Counted from the first letter of the stretch, positions 35,093 to 47,729 are shown. The stretch is DNA of 64,000 bases from Amphiura filiformis (GCF_039555335.1 NC_092640.1:32481887-32545886); one strand, 5' to 3'. Numbers and translations are program-made. Notes: generated from the letters alone by a model not told the origin.

Positions 35093-36151
35093 CCCAGCAA
35101 ACACAAAACGTTTTCGACATCATTCGCAAAAGGTTATAAAAGGTTGTCAGAAAACGTGTAAATGTCGGGTTATGTAAAGGGTACATTAATGGGTTATATA
35201 AAGGGTATATTTATAAAGGAGTATTTCGTGATCCTAGCATCCTCTTTTTATGACATTTTTCAGTACATATCCACGAAAAAAGCCTATTCCCAAAATTTCA
35301 GTTGATTCCGATTTTGCGTGTGCGAGTTATGCATGATTATGTGTATTACACTGCTCCATAGACAATGCGTTGTAATTTCGTTCTGGTGCACCAGAACGAA
35401 ATTCAAATTTCACGATATCTTTGCAAAACGAATTAATCTGCAAGAAATATTTTGTACATAAACATTATGTAGCCAGAGGTTTCCAGTGATATAAAAATCT
35501 CAACTTTTTTGAGAAAAGTGGGGGATGAGGCCGTGGATCACGAAATGCCCCTTTAATGGTATAAAACGTTTTCATAACATTAAATAACATTTGTTGGTAA
35601 TTTACTGCACAACAAACACAAATGTTTTACAGAAAACATTTAAATGTCGGGTTTTATAAAGGGTATAAAAACGTTTTAATAATATTCCAAAAACATTTTT
35701 GAAAACTTGGTACAAATCATTCTAAACAGAATGTTATTTTTGGGTTGAAAAAATATTTTGCAAAAAATGTTGCCCAAAATATTTGCAATAACGTTTTTAA
35801 AATGTTTTCATGACCTTTATATAACCCGACATTTAAATGTTATTATAACGTTTTGTAAAAAACATTTTAAGAACATTTCTGTGTTTGCTGTGTGCAAATA
35901 TTTTAACATAATGTTATTTAAGTATTGACAAAATATTTGGCCAAAAATGTTTGCAAAAATAGTTTACAATGACATTTCGAAAACATTTTAAAAATATTGT
36001 TGTAGTGTGTTTTCATACAAAACGTTTTAAAACGATTTCATGACCTTTATATAACCCGACATTTTAATGTTATTAAAACGTTTTTACCTAAACCAAAACC
36101 CAAAATATAACTTATTTAAAATGTTTTAAAAACGTTTTTGTGTTTGCTGGG
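35093..36151. mobile_element. CCCAGCAAACACAAAACG MITE, copy 2, with a nested insertion
   Basis: The same ends and internal AACGTTTT blocks as 14517-15208. It is interrupted by the TTAA element at 35215-35551. Net length without the insert is about 720 bp. Confidence 0.8.
35215..35551. mobile_element. TTAA-type MITE, copy 3, nested
   Basis: Opposite orientation to copies 1 and 2. The ends AAGGAGTATTTCGTGATCC and GGATCACGAAATGCCCC are flanked by TTAT and TTAA. Copy 1 of the host element supplies the uninterrupted sequence (GGGTATATTAAGAGTATAAA). Confidence 0.75.
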
Positions 36152-37155
36152 CAGAAACATACAGTTTATGTGATGTACGACTACGTTGGTTTAACAACCT
36201 CTCGTTAATGTCTCGACATGACAAGTTTTCTATTTCATTTGAATTTTTAAGACAAACAAAGGTTATTTATTAAATTTACATTCAGGCCCATACGCAGGAA
36301 GTTTTGTGGTTGGGTGTAATTTCAAAAATATTTTCCCACCAAAAATATCTTGAAATCAAAAAGTGGACTACAACCCCTATCTGTAGCAGTTTTAAAATGT
36401 GGCCCCTTTCTTATTTTGTCATTCTAATTTGGACATTCTCGGACATTTTCCCACATCCCCCGCACCTTGCGTAAGGGCCTGCACGTTCTTTACATTTTTA
36501 CATTGTAGTCTACAACAATTAAGTAAAATTACCCTTAACAATAACAGTAATGTTACAACATGCGTACGTGGCTGTAAAATTAGCTCAATAAAATTAATGA
36601 GTAAAAGAAAAATAACCATCCATTTTCACAGATTTGTTTCTATATATATTTCAAAGTGTTTCTTCAATTGAATAGATTAAGTTAAGTTGTTTTTAAGATA
36701 CGGAATTGAAACTTAGCAAACGGTTACAAGAAGGATAAATAAAAAATATTAAAAAATTACATTGTTTTGTGATACCATCACAAAATGCGGTTTCATTTTC
36801 TACATGTAACCTTTTTATGGGACACCTTGTATAATACAAACATTTATTATTTTGCTCCTGCATGTTTATGTTCTGATCATGTAAAATCACAATAAATTTC
36901 ACAGACGTAATTCTTGTTCATCTTGTTCATTTCGTGTTAGCCATTCCTTTTCGGCTCATTATTCCGGTATATCTCTCTCTCTCTCTCTCTCTGCCCCAGG
37001 TTTCATTATAACAAGATTGATTCAGCAAATGATAAATTTGTAATAACTTGATAAATCAGAAGCTCAATTTTCATTAGGTTTGCATCAAACAGTATAGCAT
37101 TTCTTTCCTATACGTAGGTAAAACTTCACGTGTATCCAATTATGACATATTCACT
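36152..37155. other. no gene; (CT)n microsatellite at 36971-36992
   Basis: AT-rich sequence with one perfect CT dinucleotide run. The overlapping opposite-strand frames of 66-90 codons show no coherent features. Confidence 0.5.
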
Positions 37156-37530
37156 GTTGGTAACCCACGCTTTAGAAAGGGTGGGTTTGAGAGGTCCACA
37201 AAATGCTTAAAAGGGTGGGTTTGAAAACTTTTTTGCTAAAACCGTGTGTCTAAATATAAAGGGTGGTCACTGATAAAAAAGGGTGGGTTTAGAAGTCAAC
37301 AATTGCAATTTCAAAGCTTACTTTAATTTCCGATTGAATGACACTATATGAAACACACAAAAAAAATTGAAATCCCATTCTGTAGTGTTTGGTCATCTAA
37401 AACTTCAATATGTTATTCTATTTGGATGCAAATCTGTACCTCCTGAACCACCAAAACCATTTATCTATGATTAGTAACCACGCTTAGAAAGGGTGGGTTT
37501 CGGAGTTTTGGTGGGTTTGTATCACCACTG
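37156..37530. repeat. AAAGGGTGGGTTT interspersed motif cluster
   Basis: GGGTGGGTTT recurs about six times with spacers, including two TAACCCACGCTTTAGAAAGG-like starts. Confidence 0.6.
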
Positions 37531-37693
37531 CCAACTATGCATATTTGCACCGATTGCGATGATTTTTTTCACTGAATGAAAATTTTAAGCTTGCTTTTTA
37601 CTATTATTTTATTCAAAAAACATACAGAGCATATAAATAGGGATTCCGATCTCCAGGTTGAAAAAGTGGATTCTCATTGAAAACCTGAAAACT

Positions 37694-38339
37694 ATGGGGT
37701 ATGAACGTTTGGACAGTATTTATTGTGGGACATTAGTGCACGTCAGAAATAGAGCACGTCAGAAATATTGAATTACATTCTGAATATGAAGAATGTCCCC
37801 GGGAGAATGTCCTTCTGATATCAAATAATTTTGATTTTTTGAAATTCGCAATGTAATACACATTTTATGGCAAATGATTAAAAATTGATATTTTTGATAT
37901 TTAATAGTACTCAAAGTAAATTTTATAAATCTAATGATATGTTCTTAAAGTGTATGTAGGTGGGATGAAAAGCCGACGATCAATTGAAAATTTTGACCTT
38001 TCATATTGAAGATGGATTTTTAACCCAAAAACACCAAAAAAAAAAATTAGGTCTTTTTGGGAAAAAAGTCCATATCTTCAATATGAAAGGTCAAAATTTT
38101 CAATTGATCGTCGGCTTTTCCTCCCTCCTACATGCACTTTAAAAATATATCATTAGATTTATGAAGTTTACTTCGAGGACTGTTTTATATGAAAAATATC
38201 AAATTTTAATAATTTGAAATAAAATGTAGTGTATTATAGTCAATATGAAATTTGATATCAGAAAGCAATGCAATTCGATATGTCTGATGTGCTCTTATGA
38301 CCCACAAAAAATACTGTCGATACGCTCATTCCAGATCCC
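37694..38339. mobile_element. TTAA palindromic element, copy 2
   Basis: It matches 16505-17164 across both arms. TTAA is intact on the right (38340-38343) and lost on the left. Confidence 0.75.
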
Positions 38340-38634
38340 TTAACCATTCCATATAGGGTGTAATCTTCTTCCAAGCTCTTCCACGGTAAACCAAACAGCT
38401 TCCGTGGTAAACCTTATAGCGCCATCACTTGATGAAAGTACGTTATTAGGCGTGAGTTAAAAGTTATCTGGGCTAGAACTATTGCGACTGTAGGGGTGAG
38501 CTTGCCTACAGGTAAAAAAAATTACTCGTGGCGGTTATATCAGTTGGTGTGATATGCACATTGTGCACCTTAATTACCGACTTAACCAAAAGAAGAAGAC
38601 TGAAGAAGATATCACACCATATCACACGTCTAGT

Positions 38635-38833
38635 AGCCCCCATGTCACAAGGGAAAACGCGGTAAAATGAGCGAAATCGCCCAAAAAAGCTAAAGTCGCC
38701 AAAGATCACCACAATATCTGCTAAGTAAGCTCAAAGCTTAAAGTCTTCAAAATAGTGGAAAAAGAGGAGAGATTCTGCAAATAATGCGCAAATAATGTGC
38801 GATTTACCGCGTTTTCCCTTGTGACATGGGGCC
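38635..38833. mobile_element. GCCCCCATGTCACAAGGG MITE-1, copy a
   Basis: The 199-bp foldback has arms GTCACAAGGGAAAACGCGGT and inverse. Near-identical to copy c; copy b is much more diverged. Confidence 0.8.
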
Positions 38834-38886
38834 TTTTACTTGTCGATGATTTTACACGAAGAAACTCACACAGGTGATTAAACCAT

Positions 38887-39074
38887 TGGGCTATTCCAGT
38901 TGAAATCCATACACCCCCTATGGAAGACATGCCTTAATCTGCCACACAGGGAGTGTGAATTTCAAAAGGACTTACCTGAATGGTTGATTCCATTTGATAT
39001 CTACACCCCTGTGTGCGCGATTGAGGTCATGACCTCCATCTAGGGGGTGTATGCATGTCAAATGGAATAGCCCA
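38887..39074. mobile_element. TGGGCTATTCC MITE-2, copy a
   Basis: The arms TGGGCTATTCCAGTTGAAAT and ATGTCAAATGGAATAGCCCA also pair CACCCCCTA with TAGGGGGTG. Confidence 0.8.
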
Positions 39075-39395
39075 TTGGCTGCAAGAGTGTGGCAGTCAAA
39101 TTACACATTGAGTATGTACAGCACACAGCTGTGGAATGACAGAGGAAAAAAGCACTTGAAATTCCAGAAAAATGCATGTGAAGTTTTAATTTTACATTGA
39201 ACCCAATGCTAAATAATCAAGTTGGAGCCAAAATTGAGCTATATCCAACACATTTGCTGCCCTGAGATTCCAGCGGTTGAAAATATGAGCGATTTCGAAC
39301 GTTTCGAAATTTCACCCACCCCACCCCACCTAACCACATACCACCTTTTTTTTTAAGGTGAGTGATTTCAAATGTAAAATCATGATCTGAAACGA

Positions 39396-39568
39396 GGCCC
39401 CATGTCGCATGGGGGAAAATGGGAGATCACACGAAAACAGCCAGATTTTCTAAAATAACGACAAAATCTGTTAAAACAGGCTGCTGAATTCTGCAAAATT
39501 GTGAAAAATGAGGAGAAATGCTGCTAAATATGTGTGATTTACCATTTTCCCCCATGTGACCTGGGGCC
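39396..39568. mobile_element. MITE-1, copy b (diverged)
   Basis: The ends GGCCCCATGTCGCATGGGGG and CCCCCATGTGACCTGGGGCC. The interior is only partly alignable to copies a and c. Confidence 0.7.
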
Positions 39569-39610
39569 TAAATATTTAAATCCTTCAAATCCTACAAAAG
39601 AAGAAATGTT

Positions 39611-39791
39611 GGGCTATTCCATTTGAATTCCATACTCCCCACCCGGCAAAGACATCTTCCACACAGGGAGCGTGAATATCAAATGGAGTTGCCTGAATGG
39701 GTGACTACATTTGATATCCAAACTCCTCCGTGCAAGATTGACGTCATGAACTCCATCTAGAGGGTGTAAGGATTTTAACTGGAACAGCCCA
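39611..39791. mobile_element. MITE-2, copy b
   Basis: The ends TGGGCTATTCCATTTGAATT and TTTTAACTGGAACAGCCCA. Same layout as copy a, with more substitutions. Confidence 0.75.
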
Positions 39792-39895
39792 TAGGCTGCA
39801 TTTCACACATCGGACATATGCAGGTAAGGTGCTGTATCATTGTGTAAGCACATTGTGTACTTTGGAACTGTGGAGCAAATTGGATTTAAATTTCC

Positions 39896-39927
<32 letters not shown>

Positions 39928-40194
39928 AGTCCGCAAGTAATATGTGCGTTCTCGAAAAGAAACTTTAATGCGCGAACAATTCTATTTTTTTTTGACGACA
40001 GAGGAAAAAAGCACTTGAAATTCCGGAAAGTCATTTAAAGTTTGAATTCTCCCATTGAACCTGTGGTAAAGCCACATTTTGGAACTCAAATTGGGCAATA
40101 TCCTATATATTGACTGCCTTCAAATTGCAGGGGTTGAAAGTATGGGCAATTTCAAACACCCGACCCGCATTTTTTGGTGTAAGGTGGGTGATAT

Positions 40195-40375
40195 AGCCCC
40201 CATGTCACAAGGGAAAACGCGGTAAAATGAGCGAAATCGCCCAAAAAAGCTAAAGTCGCCAAAGATCACCACAATATCTGCTAATTAAGCTTAAAGTCTT
40301 CAAAATAGTGGAAAAAGAGGAGAGATTCTGCAAATAATGTGCGATTTACCGCGTTTTCCCTTGTGACATGGGGCC
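40195..40375. mobile_element. MITE-1, copy c
   Basis: Differs from copy a by one or two substitutions and two short duplications present only in copy a, so the two are recent relatives. Confidence 0.8.
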
Positions 40376-40632
40376 TAGTTTAGGGCAACGGGGGGTGGAA
40401 AGGAGGGTAGGCCTACTACGGGGATGTGCGACAGATTCGGGGTGCATTTTGGTTTATTGATGGCCCTCAATTTCATGAAAATTTGGTTTAAGAAAGATTG
40501 TTTTTATTTTTATTTTTTAAATTAATTTGTTTCCCAAATTTTTATCGGAAAGTGTGCCATTTTTTTTATTGTTACCATGGCGTGCGATAATAAATAGGCC
40601 TATTAATATAATTTTTTAATGCTATTTTTTTA

Positions 40633-41142
40633 TTACCGTACTGACGCGAGTATAGTTCCACCTTCGAGTAAAGTCCCACCCCCAAATTTTCGAAAAATTT
40701 CAGAAAAAAAAAAAATATATATTTTTATTAAAGTTATTTATTTTTTCGACTTTGGAGTGTCCCAGGACCTAGACCTAAATGCTAGGATCATTCATGGTTG
40801 ACCTAAAAAAAAAAAAAAAAAAAATTCAAGATGTTTTGTATTTTTAATATGAAAATTGATAATTTGTATTCATGCCATACTCTATTAATGATATCAAAAT
40901 GCATTCAAATTCAATGCATTTTGAAATCATTAATAGAGTATGACATGAAAACAAATTATCAATTTTCATATTAAAAATACAAAACATCTTGAAATTGTTT
41001 TTTTATTATTATTTTTTTATTTTTTAGGGCAACCATGACTGACCCTAGCATTTTTTTGTTGAAATTCGAGTATAGTCCCACCCCCCAATTTTGAAAAATG
41101 TTCACCCAAAAACGGGGTGGGACTATACTCGCGTCAGGTAAT
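40633..41142. mobile_element. long palindromic MITE, 510 bp
   Basis: The ends TTACC...CTGACGCGAGTATAG and CTATACTCGCGTCAGGTAA. Inner arms of about 85 bp (GATGTTTTGTATTTTTAATA, CATACTCTATTAATGAT) meet near 40911. Almost the whole element is one hairpin. Confidence 0.8.
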
Positions 41143-41930
41143 TGAAAATCTAAAATAGTATAAAATCGTATTATGATGCCTTAAATTAAAGTTTAAAACG
41201 TTCTTCCAATATTAATAACTATTATTAAATAATTCCTATTCCCATCTCGGACAACACGCCCCCCCCTCCACACACACCCCACCCCTACACCAACAACCAC
41301 ATGCCAAGTCTTGGCGAAAGTCTACCTTGCACATCGTGCACGTGCGAGTGCACCATCCAGCATTGTCCCGCTAAAATACACTACCCTATTACGAGCAATG
41401 GAATAGCCCGTCAATCATGCACAGGGGTTGCTCCTGGAAGGAAGATTATACCCGATGTGACGCGGTTGCTCATGGAAGACAAGAAGGATTATACCCCTTT
41501 TCAACCATTCAGCCATGCAAATCCCCTTCATGGTGCAGAGTTCAGCACAGGTCAGTCCCATTCCTTGTCCCAATACACCTTGCAGTTAACAAGCATATAG
41601 GCATACTTTGTGACTTTTGGAAAGGACAGTATTTCTCTTCAATTTGGGTTCATTAGCTATGAAGTCATGGACATCTTTTCATTTTCACACAACACTTAGT
41701 AAACATTCATATAATTATTCTAAGTTAGGTTTATTGGTACAAAGTTTTATTTACGGTGTTATGACAAGATTTTGAGTGGGGGACTTTATTTCTTGTAATG
41801 TGTTTATTTTATAATATATATTAATATTCAAAAACTAAATATTTAGGAACGATATTTGTAATTACCTTTTCATTAAAAATCATGAAGCATGATGTTTGGT
41901 TGAAGTTGGTTAATGTGAAACTCGGATCAT
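41143..41930. other. no gene supported
   Basis: A C-rich tract lies at 41258-41300. The 99-codon frame at 41301 has no splice or family support. Confidence 0.4.
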
Positions 41931-42995
41931 TTTAGCGAACAAGACCACTATGCCAGTAAACATTTCTGACAGTATTCACACTGAAAGCATTTCTCTATGA
42001 TGTGATTTCTTAAATTAAGGTATTAGACCTGGGACACAGTGTCGACTTCCTATTCGATAAATATAAATTTAATACTCCGTTGGTGAGCGACGGGCGACTG
42101 GTATTTCACCGAACGCAAGAAAAGGAGTTCTATCTGATTGGCTAGCAATCGATCGCTTAGGTCGCTTAGTAGTCAACTACAAACTCAAAACTGAGCATCG
42201 TATTCAATTCGATTGAAATCGATATTCTATTATTGCCGTAAATAAAGAGAGTGATAGTGTGTCAATAATGTACATTATATTGCAGCTGGATTTTACATGC
42301 ATTCTTTTATATCAATTTTTTCTCAAAGAGTTGAATATGATCAAAATTTTTACTCAGGATTTCAAATTTTTACCCGCAAATTGCAGTTAAACATATCCAC
42401 AGCAAAATACCGGTCCTCACTAATTAGTGTATTTAATTTCCAGTTAGTGTATTTAAGATAAAACCTGACAACAAATAAAATTTTCTTGCAATAGAAATAT
42501 CATATGGGATACTGATATGGTAGGCCGCAACCGCCACAACGTGGAGCTGCTACGCGTAGCTGACTTTTTGCTCCGTGGAGCCAAATTGACCAATCATGAT
42601 CATGTTAGAGTTTTTCATTACTCGGAGGTAAAACTGACTAATTAAGTACGACTTACTCATTACGTGAAGCGAATTTATTCATTAAGAATTTGCCAGACGA
42701 GCGTCACGTAGTTGCAAGATATCCTCGGTCACGAAAGTTATGATTCAAAAAGTAGTTTATGAAAAGTACGAACTGACTTATTATTAAGATGGACATGCAC
42801 TCATAAGAAACTCATACAGTATTGTACATAACTATATAGCTAGGCAGAGTGGTGGTAAACTATGCACACAGTTCTGCGATCTGCAGTGTATCGCCGGGAG
42901 CTAATTTGTATAACTTGCGCGGTGTCCCTGCGGAATTCGACCTTCAGCAAACTGCAAACCAGTTCGGATTTACTTTATATACTAGTAGTAGGCCA

Positions 42996-43527
42996 TACAT
43001 ACTGTAGTTACTGTCCGTTTTCCTATACACAATACTCAGTGCGCTCACCATTGACGCGTGACCTCTACCAATAGTGTATGTTAGAAGTATAGGCCATTGC
43101 CTAGTTGACGTCACTACTGTGTAAAAAAAGAACCGGCCAATATTTAAAGTATTCTCTGAAATTCTAGAAAATATAGTTTTGCAACATGTCCTAAATTTTT
43201 AGCTAATTTAGGTGTTTGGAAATATTGGTACTTTTGTACCAAAAAATATGAAGAAATTATTTCTAAACCGTGTTAAGTCATTAAGCTTCTCATTTTCAAG
43301 AACGCTGGTTAACAATAAGCAGACTATTGTCTCATTTCGTAAACAAAAGCCCACAGTATTGTTACCTTGCGTTCGTTTTATAATCGTTCACCCAACTGAA
43401 ACTATAATACCAGCTCATTGCTCATTGCACAGGTAAAACGGACACAGGTGCAGTGTGTATTTAACCAGAGAAGATCTGATGTAACATAGTTGAGCCGTTT
43501 TCATTGAGTGTTATCTTGGTTTAATAG
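42996..43527 (-). repeat. dispersed repeat A, copy 2 (inverted)
   Basis: Reverse complement of 336-1072, lacking the internal tandem duplication. Confidence 0.7.
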
Positions 43528-43691
43528 CTTTTAATAGGGTTTAAGTCCTTCAAAGGTCGTGGTGAGTTCTACTGTAGACATGACTGCATCATGATTATTT
43601 TTAAGTCAACAACATTCAACAATATGATCACCGTGATTGTATGAGAGTATCAGTACCGTGGGTGTCAATGATCCTGGCCTGACACAGTAGA

Positions 43692-43712
43692 CAAACAAAC
43701 AAACAAACACGC
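43692..43712. repeat. (AAAC)n microsatellite
   Basis: Five AAAC units. Confidence 0.8.
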
Positions 43713-44973
43713 CACACACATGACACATGCATGCAAGGTAACATTGACTATACACTAATCAAACAATGGTATTGATCCTGTACAAATGGTCGTGGTTTAT
43801 TTACAATCGATTCATTTAAAATCCCCATAGTAAACATTAATTTTGGCAAGAGTTTTCTCTCTCCGGAACGAGGATGCATCCACTGGCTCCGCGTAATGAA
43901 AAGATCTAACATGATTGGTCAATTTAGCTCCGCGAAGCGAAAAGTAAGCTATGCGTAGCAGCTCCACGTTGTGGCGGTTACGGCCAGCCATATATTGATC
44001 ATGCGAAAATCGTAAAACATAGAATAGAAACAGTGTGGCAGGCGCTCAAAATCTCAAATTGTATGCTTAGCCTGAGTTGCACGGCCTATCTCGAATAAAA
44101 TCACCATGCGTAGTTGTTGAAAAACGTGAGGATTCATCGTACTATCACGGCAATTTTTAACACGAAGATATAGGGATGATGACGGTGTGTGGGATTAGGT
44201 GATAAAAATGTCATTTTCTGAGGTTTATGTATGGAATTCCCCAAACTTTCAGCTATCTTTTACTTTTTATTTGAACATTCCGTTAAAATTTTATAAATGA
44301 AAACTGTTGACAGAGAATGCGAAAATAATCCAACATGAGTGTTATCCCATATTAATGCATTCTATTTTTTATGTATTTTATTGTTTTCAAGCAGTGATAT
44401 TTTAGAAATCATTGAATACAAATTAATTACCGATCTAAAATGCACCAGTTAAACCAAACATATTGTTGCATTGAATATCAAAATATAACAGTAAAAGTAA
44501 TCATTCTAATCATCAAAATTATGTTAATTAGCTAATTAATATTCATTATTGATTTTGTAAACTTTAATGTCAATTTTCTCGTATTTCATATTTTCACCAA
44601 TTTTGGAATTGCAAAATAACGTGGAAGCAAAACTACACCCCCTACTGGCCTGAAATTTGGAATGAATATGCTTTAATCCCGGATCTGTGCATTGAGCCTA
44701 GTTTTGAAAATGTTGACTGCATACTTTAATGACGAAAATTTCACATGGCATGATTCTTGGACAGTTGATAGTCTTCACTCGTACAGGCTCAATCCCAATG
44801 CACAGATCTTGTTGAGAGCTTTAATTTGATACCTTAATGAGCTTCATACGATGTTTAGTTCTTGCTCTACATCTTTTGGCGTTTCTCGGTTTTTTAGCTA
44901 ATTAATTATGCAAATTAGGTAATTAATATTCATAAAACTATCCACAAATGTATTTCTTCATATGGCCATCATA

Positions 44974-46271
44974 GGGCGTGTTCACACTATGCCTGTTTTG
45001 CCCTGGGTCCGGGTACAACCCGGGTTAGACCCGGGTTGGTCATGGTTATAAGTGTGAACAGGAAAAAACCTCAAAAAAATCGACCCGGGTCAATTTTTTT
45101 CAACCTAGGAAAGAGTAGGTTAAAACCCGGGTCAAACCCGGGTATGACCCGGGTCAATTGTAGTGTGAACAGAAATTCACTGTTTGACCCGCATTACTAG
45201 AAGTAAACACAACCATTATCACCCCATTTCTATTGTTTCTGTCTGCACTGGGAAAAGAATGATTCAGTTCTTTGGCAATAAAATCAATAAACATCTATTC
45301 CTGAGATAAGAAAACTATTTTCATGCAAACAAATGACTAGTATTATCGAATCAAGAAGTAACAATAATTTTTGTGAGTTTTTAACCCAAAACAGCTACAA
45401 GAAGCAACTAGATAAATTACATGAGGTGGAATTAGGAACTAAAAATTAAAAAAAAAAATAGCATAACTACGGTCGGGAGCCTGCATATCTACCGGTAATG
45501 ACAGAATACCGTATGTATATACGCCTGCATTTTTCAGTAGGCTTAGGCAAAATAATCAACCCGGGTCAATTTTCTTCATGAGAGTGGCTATAGTGTGAAC
45601 AGAATTTTTTTCAACCCGGGACCCGGGTACAACCCGGATTAACTCGGGTCCCGGGTAAATAATTCATATGAATACCTGAGTGGAAGAAGGGCCCAACTCC
45701 ATTTTTTTACAAAAATGAGTTAGACCCAGCATTTTATTGCCAGCAGACTGATCTTCCTTGGGTGTGAAGGATGAGCCAAAATCCACTCTCCAAATAGTCT
45801 TCCACGTACACTTAATCATGGTTTTCATGGAAGAAAGGCCCAACTCCATGGAGTTGGGCCCTTCTTCCACAAATATAGTGTTAAAGAGGAATTTTGTTCA
45901 TCCATGAAATCTGCTTTTCACTACAATAAATTTTCTTGCCAACCTATTACATGAGTTCTACTTGTGCAATTATTGGTGATTATCTAATTTCTGTAGCTAT
46001 ATATAACACAGAACTGGTACTTGTGGTATATTAGTGGAAGAAGGGCCCAACTCCAGCTCGTATTAAGACCTGTACCGTTGCCATGGAAACATCACATATA
46101 ATTTCGAATGTATGTACTATTGTATGTTCATGTATTAAATGTCCCCTGAAGATAAAAAACGTTCTGCCTATAAAACTTTTCCAAATATTAAGTTTTTTCT
46201 TAATATCTCAAAAACAGTTTTGATGGAGTTGGGCCCTTCTTCCACTCAGGTATTCATATGTGAACATGACC
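44974..46271. mobile_element. CCCGGGT-rich element with a nested insertion
   Basis: The ends GGGCGTGTTCACACTATG and CATATGTGAACATGACC are flanked by TA. AACCCGGGT/ACCCGGGTC motifs recur about a dozen times at 45010-45160 and 45550-45660. The right end was invaded at 45672-46253. Confidence 0.65.
45672..46253. mobile_element. GTGGAAGAAGGGCCCAACTCC element, nested, 582 bp
   Basis: Perfect ends of about 30 bp (ATACCTGAGTGGAAGAAGGG and inverse) are flanked by TCATATGA and TCATATGT, a seven-of-eight duplication. The GAAGAAGGGCCCAACTCC motif also occurs internally at about 45833-45869 (palindromic) and 46035. Confidence 0.8.
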
Positions 46272-47275
46272 TAACACAATGATGTGATGTTTATTTACCA
46301 AAATAAGTCAATCCCAGGTCTAATACCTTAATTGTTTTTAAAATTTTGAAAACATTCTACGTACGTGTTTTTTTGTTTTGTTTTTCAAACGGGCCTGACT
46401 TCCTGGCATTTGGTTAAATATTCACAAGGTTTAGTAATTGGAATTGGTTAAATATTCACACTGCTAAGATTGCCTCTTTGGTGTGAATTCTGATGTGGCT
46501 TACAAGGTTACCTTTTGGGGAAAAAGATTTCTGACAATATTCACACGGTTTCTCTTTGGTGTGAATTCTGATGTGGTCTTGAAACACCGCAGACAATATT
46601 CACACTTCTCTTTAGTGTGAAATCTCATGTGGTGTACAAATCTTTGTCAGCAAAACATTTGTGTCGATCAGAACTCACACCGAAAGAGTTCATTACGTTT
46701 CACTACCTGGAGAGAATTGGTCAAAAATTGAATTCACTCCTGAGGTACGTTCCTATCTGTCCATGAGTTGACCAGATCACAAGGATATCATATCATTATA
46801 GCTAGTGGCAGTATACAACATAAATGGGTCAACGAATTACATAAAAATGACCTTGTGTGGTATTTGGTTCCCAGGAAATGATTTTTGCCTGAGGCAATTG
46901 TGATCCCTCAACATTGTGGTTAAATGTTGATTACCGTCGATTTGGTTGAAAAATGAGATGAGTCATGATCAAATCTCTCCAGGTAACAAAACGTAATGTT
47001 CTCTTTGGCGTGAGTTTTGTTATTTGAGGTTATGCCCAGGGGCTATGCCTATGGGCAAAATATTTCTAACAATAGTTACATAAAGGTTTCCTGTTTGGTG
47101 TGAATTCTCACATGTCGTTTAGGATGAAAGTTTTTCCCCACCAATGTCGTTTAGGATGAAAGTTTTTCCCCACCATTTCTCATACTGTTATGGGATTCTT
47201 TTTGATGTTCAAGCAGCCTTTTAACTCTTCTGGTCCATGGTGTCTATGGCTATTCACATTTTTTTAGCTCAACCG

Positions 47276-47729
47276 GCGGGGGGGGCACTCCAACTTTGGA
47301 ACTGACACGTATGTAGGGCTGTAAAGACCCCTTTTTCAGCATCGCTGTCACCCAAACACCCCATATTTTTTTACGAACATATGCTCTGTCACCCTAAGAC
47401 CCCCTATTTTTCCATTTGATCTGTCGCCCAAAGACCCTTACAAGTTAAATTTGAACAGCAACTTTCATTTACCACTGATTTTGTTACTTATTTTGAAAAA
47501 AAATTTAGAACTAGAAATTCGATTTCGATGGTTTCTGTGGTCATGTCCTCACCCAATGATCCCATCATGCATATTTTTTAACATTTTGCTCTCACCGAAT
47601 GCCAAAAATCATGCTCTCACCCAATAACCCCATATTTCTTACATTTTGCTCTCACCGAATGCCCCTTAGTGCGAAAGTGCCAGCCCTACACCTATATCCA
47701 TTTCAAATTGAAGTGCCCCCCCCCCCGGG
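47276..47729. mobile_element. CCCGGGGGCAC MITE, copy 2, with perfect 8-bp duplication
   Basis: AGCTCAAC flanks both sides (47268-47275, 47730-47737). The intact paralogous zinc-finger genes show the uninterrupted sequence at this point. An 8-bp duplication fits hAT-type mobilisation. Confidence 0.85.

Larger units (their letters stand above)
38635..40375. repeat. array of alternating MITEs in a tandemly duplicated block
   Basis: The order is MITE-1, MITE-2, spacer, MITE-1, MITE-2, spacer, MITE-1, with a period of about 770-795 bp. The spacers share AGAGGAAAAAAGCACTTGAA and CATTGAACC blocks, so the segment was duplicated as a unit. Confidence 0.75.
42525..43990. repeat. inverted repeats of about 90 bp, 1.3 kb apart
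   Basis: CCGCCACAACGTGGAGCTGC with CCAATCATGATCATGTTAG at 42530-42608 is mirrored at 43905-43985. They may be the ends of a separate element enclosing repeat A copy 2. Confidence 0.6.
42019..46327. mobile_element. 4.3-kb TTAA-flanked element inserted in the zinc-finger pseudogene
   Basis: GGTATTAGACCTGGGA at 42019-42034 is exactly inverted at 46312-46327 and both are flanked outward by TTAA. Zinc-finger sequence lies on both outer sides. The interior contains other repeats and no transposase frame. It could be one large non-autonomous element or the relic of a nest. Confidence 0.6.

Noticed and set aside
41301-41656. Two overlapping frames of 79-99 codons
   Set aside because: Different frames over the same bases, no recognisable motif, next to C-rich repeat.
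45664-45870. 68-codon minus frame with repeated EEGPNSMELG
   Set aside because: It is the translated GAAGAAGGGCCCAACTCC terminal motif of a MITE.
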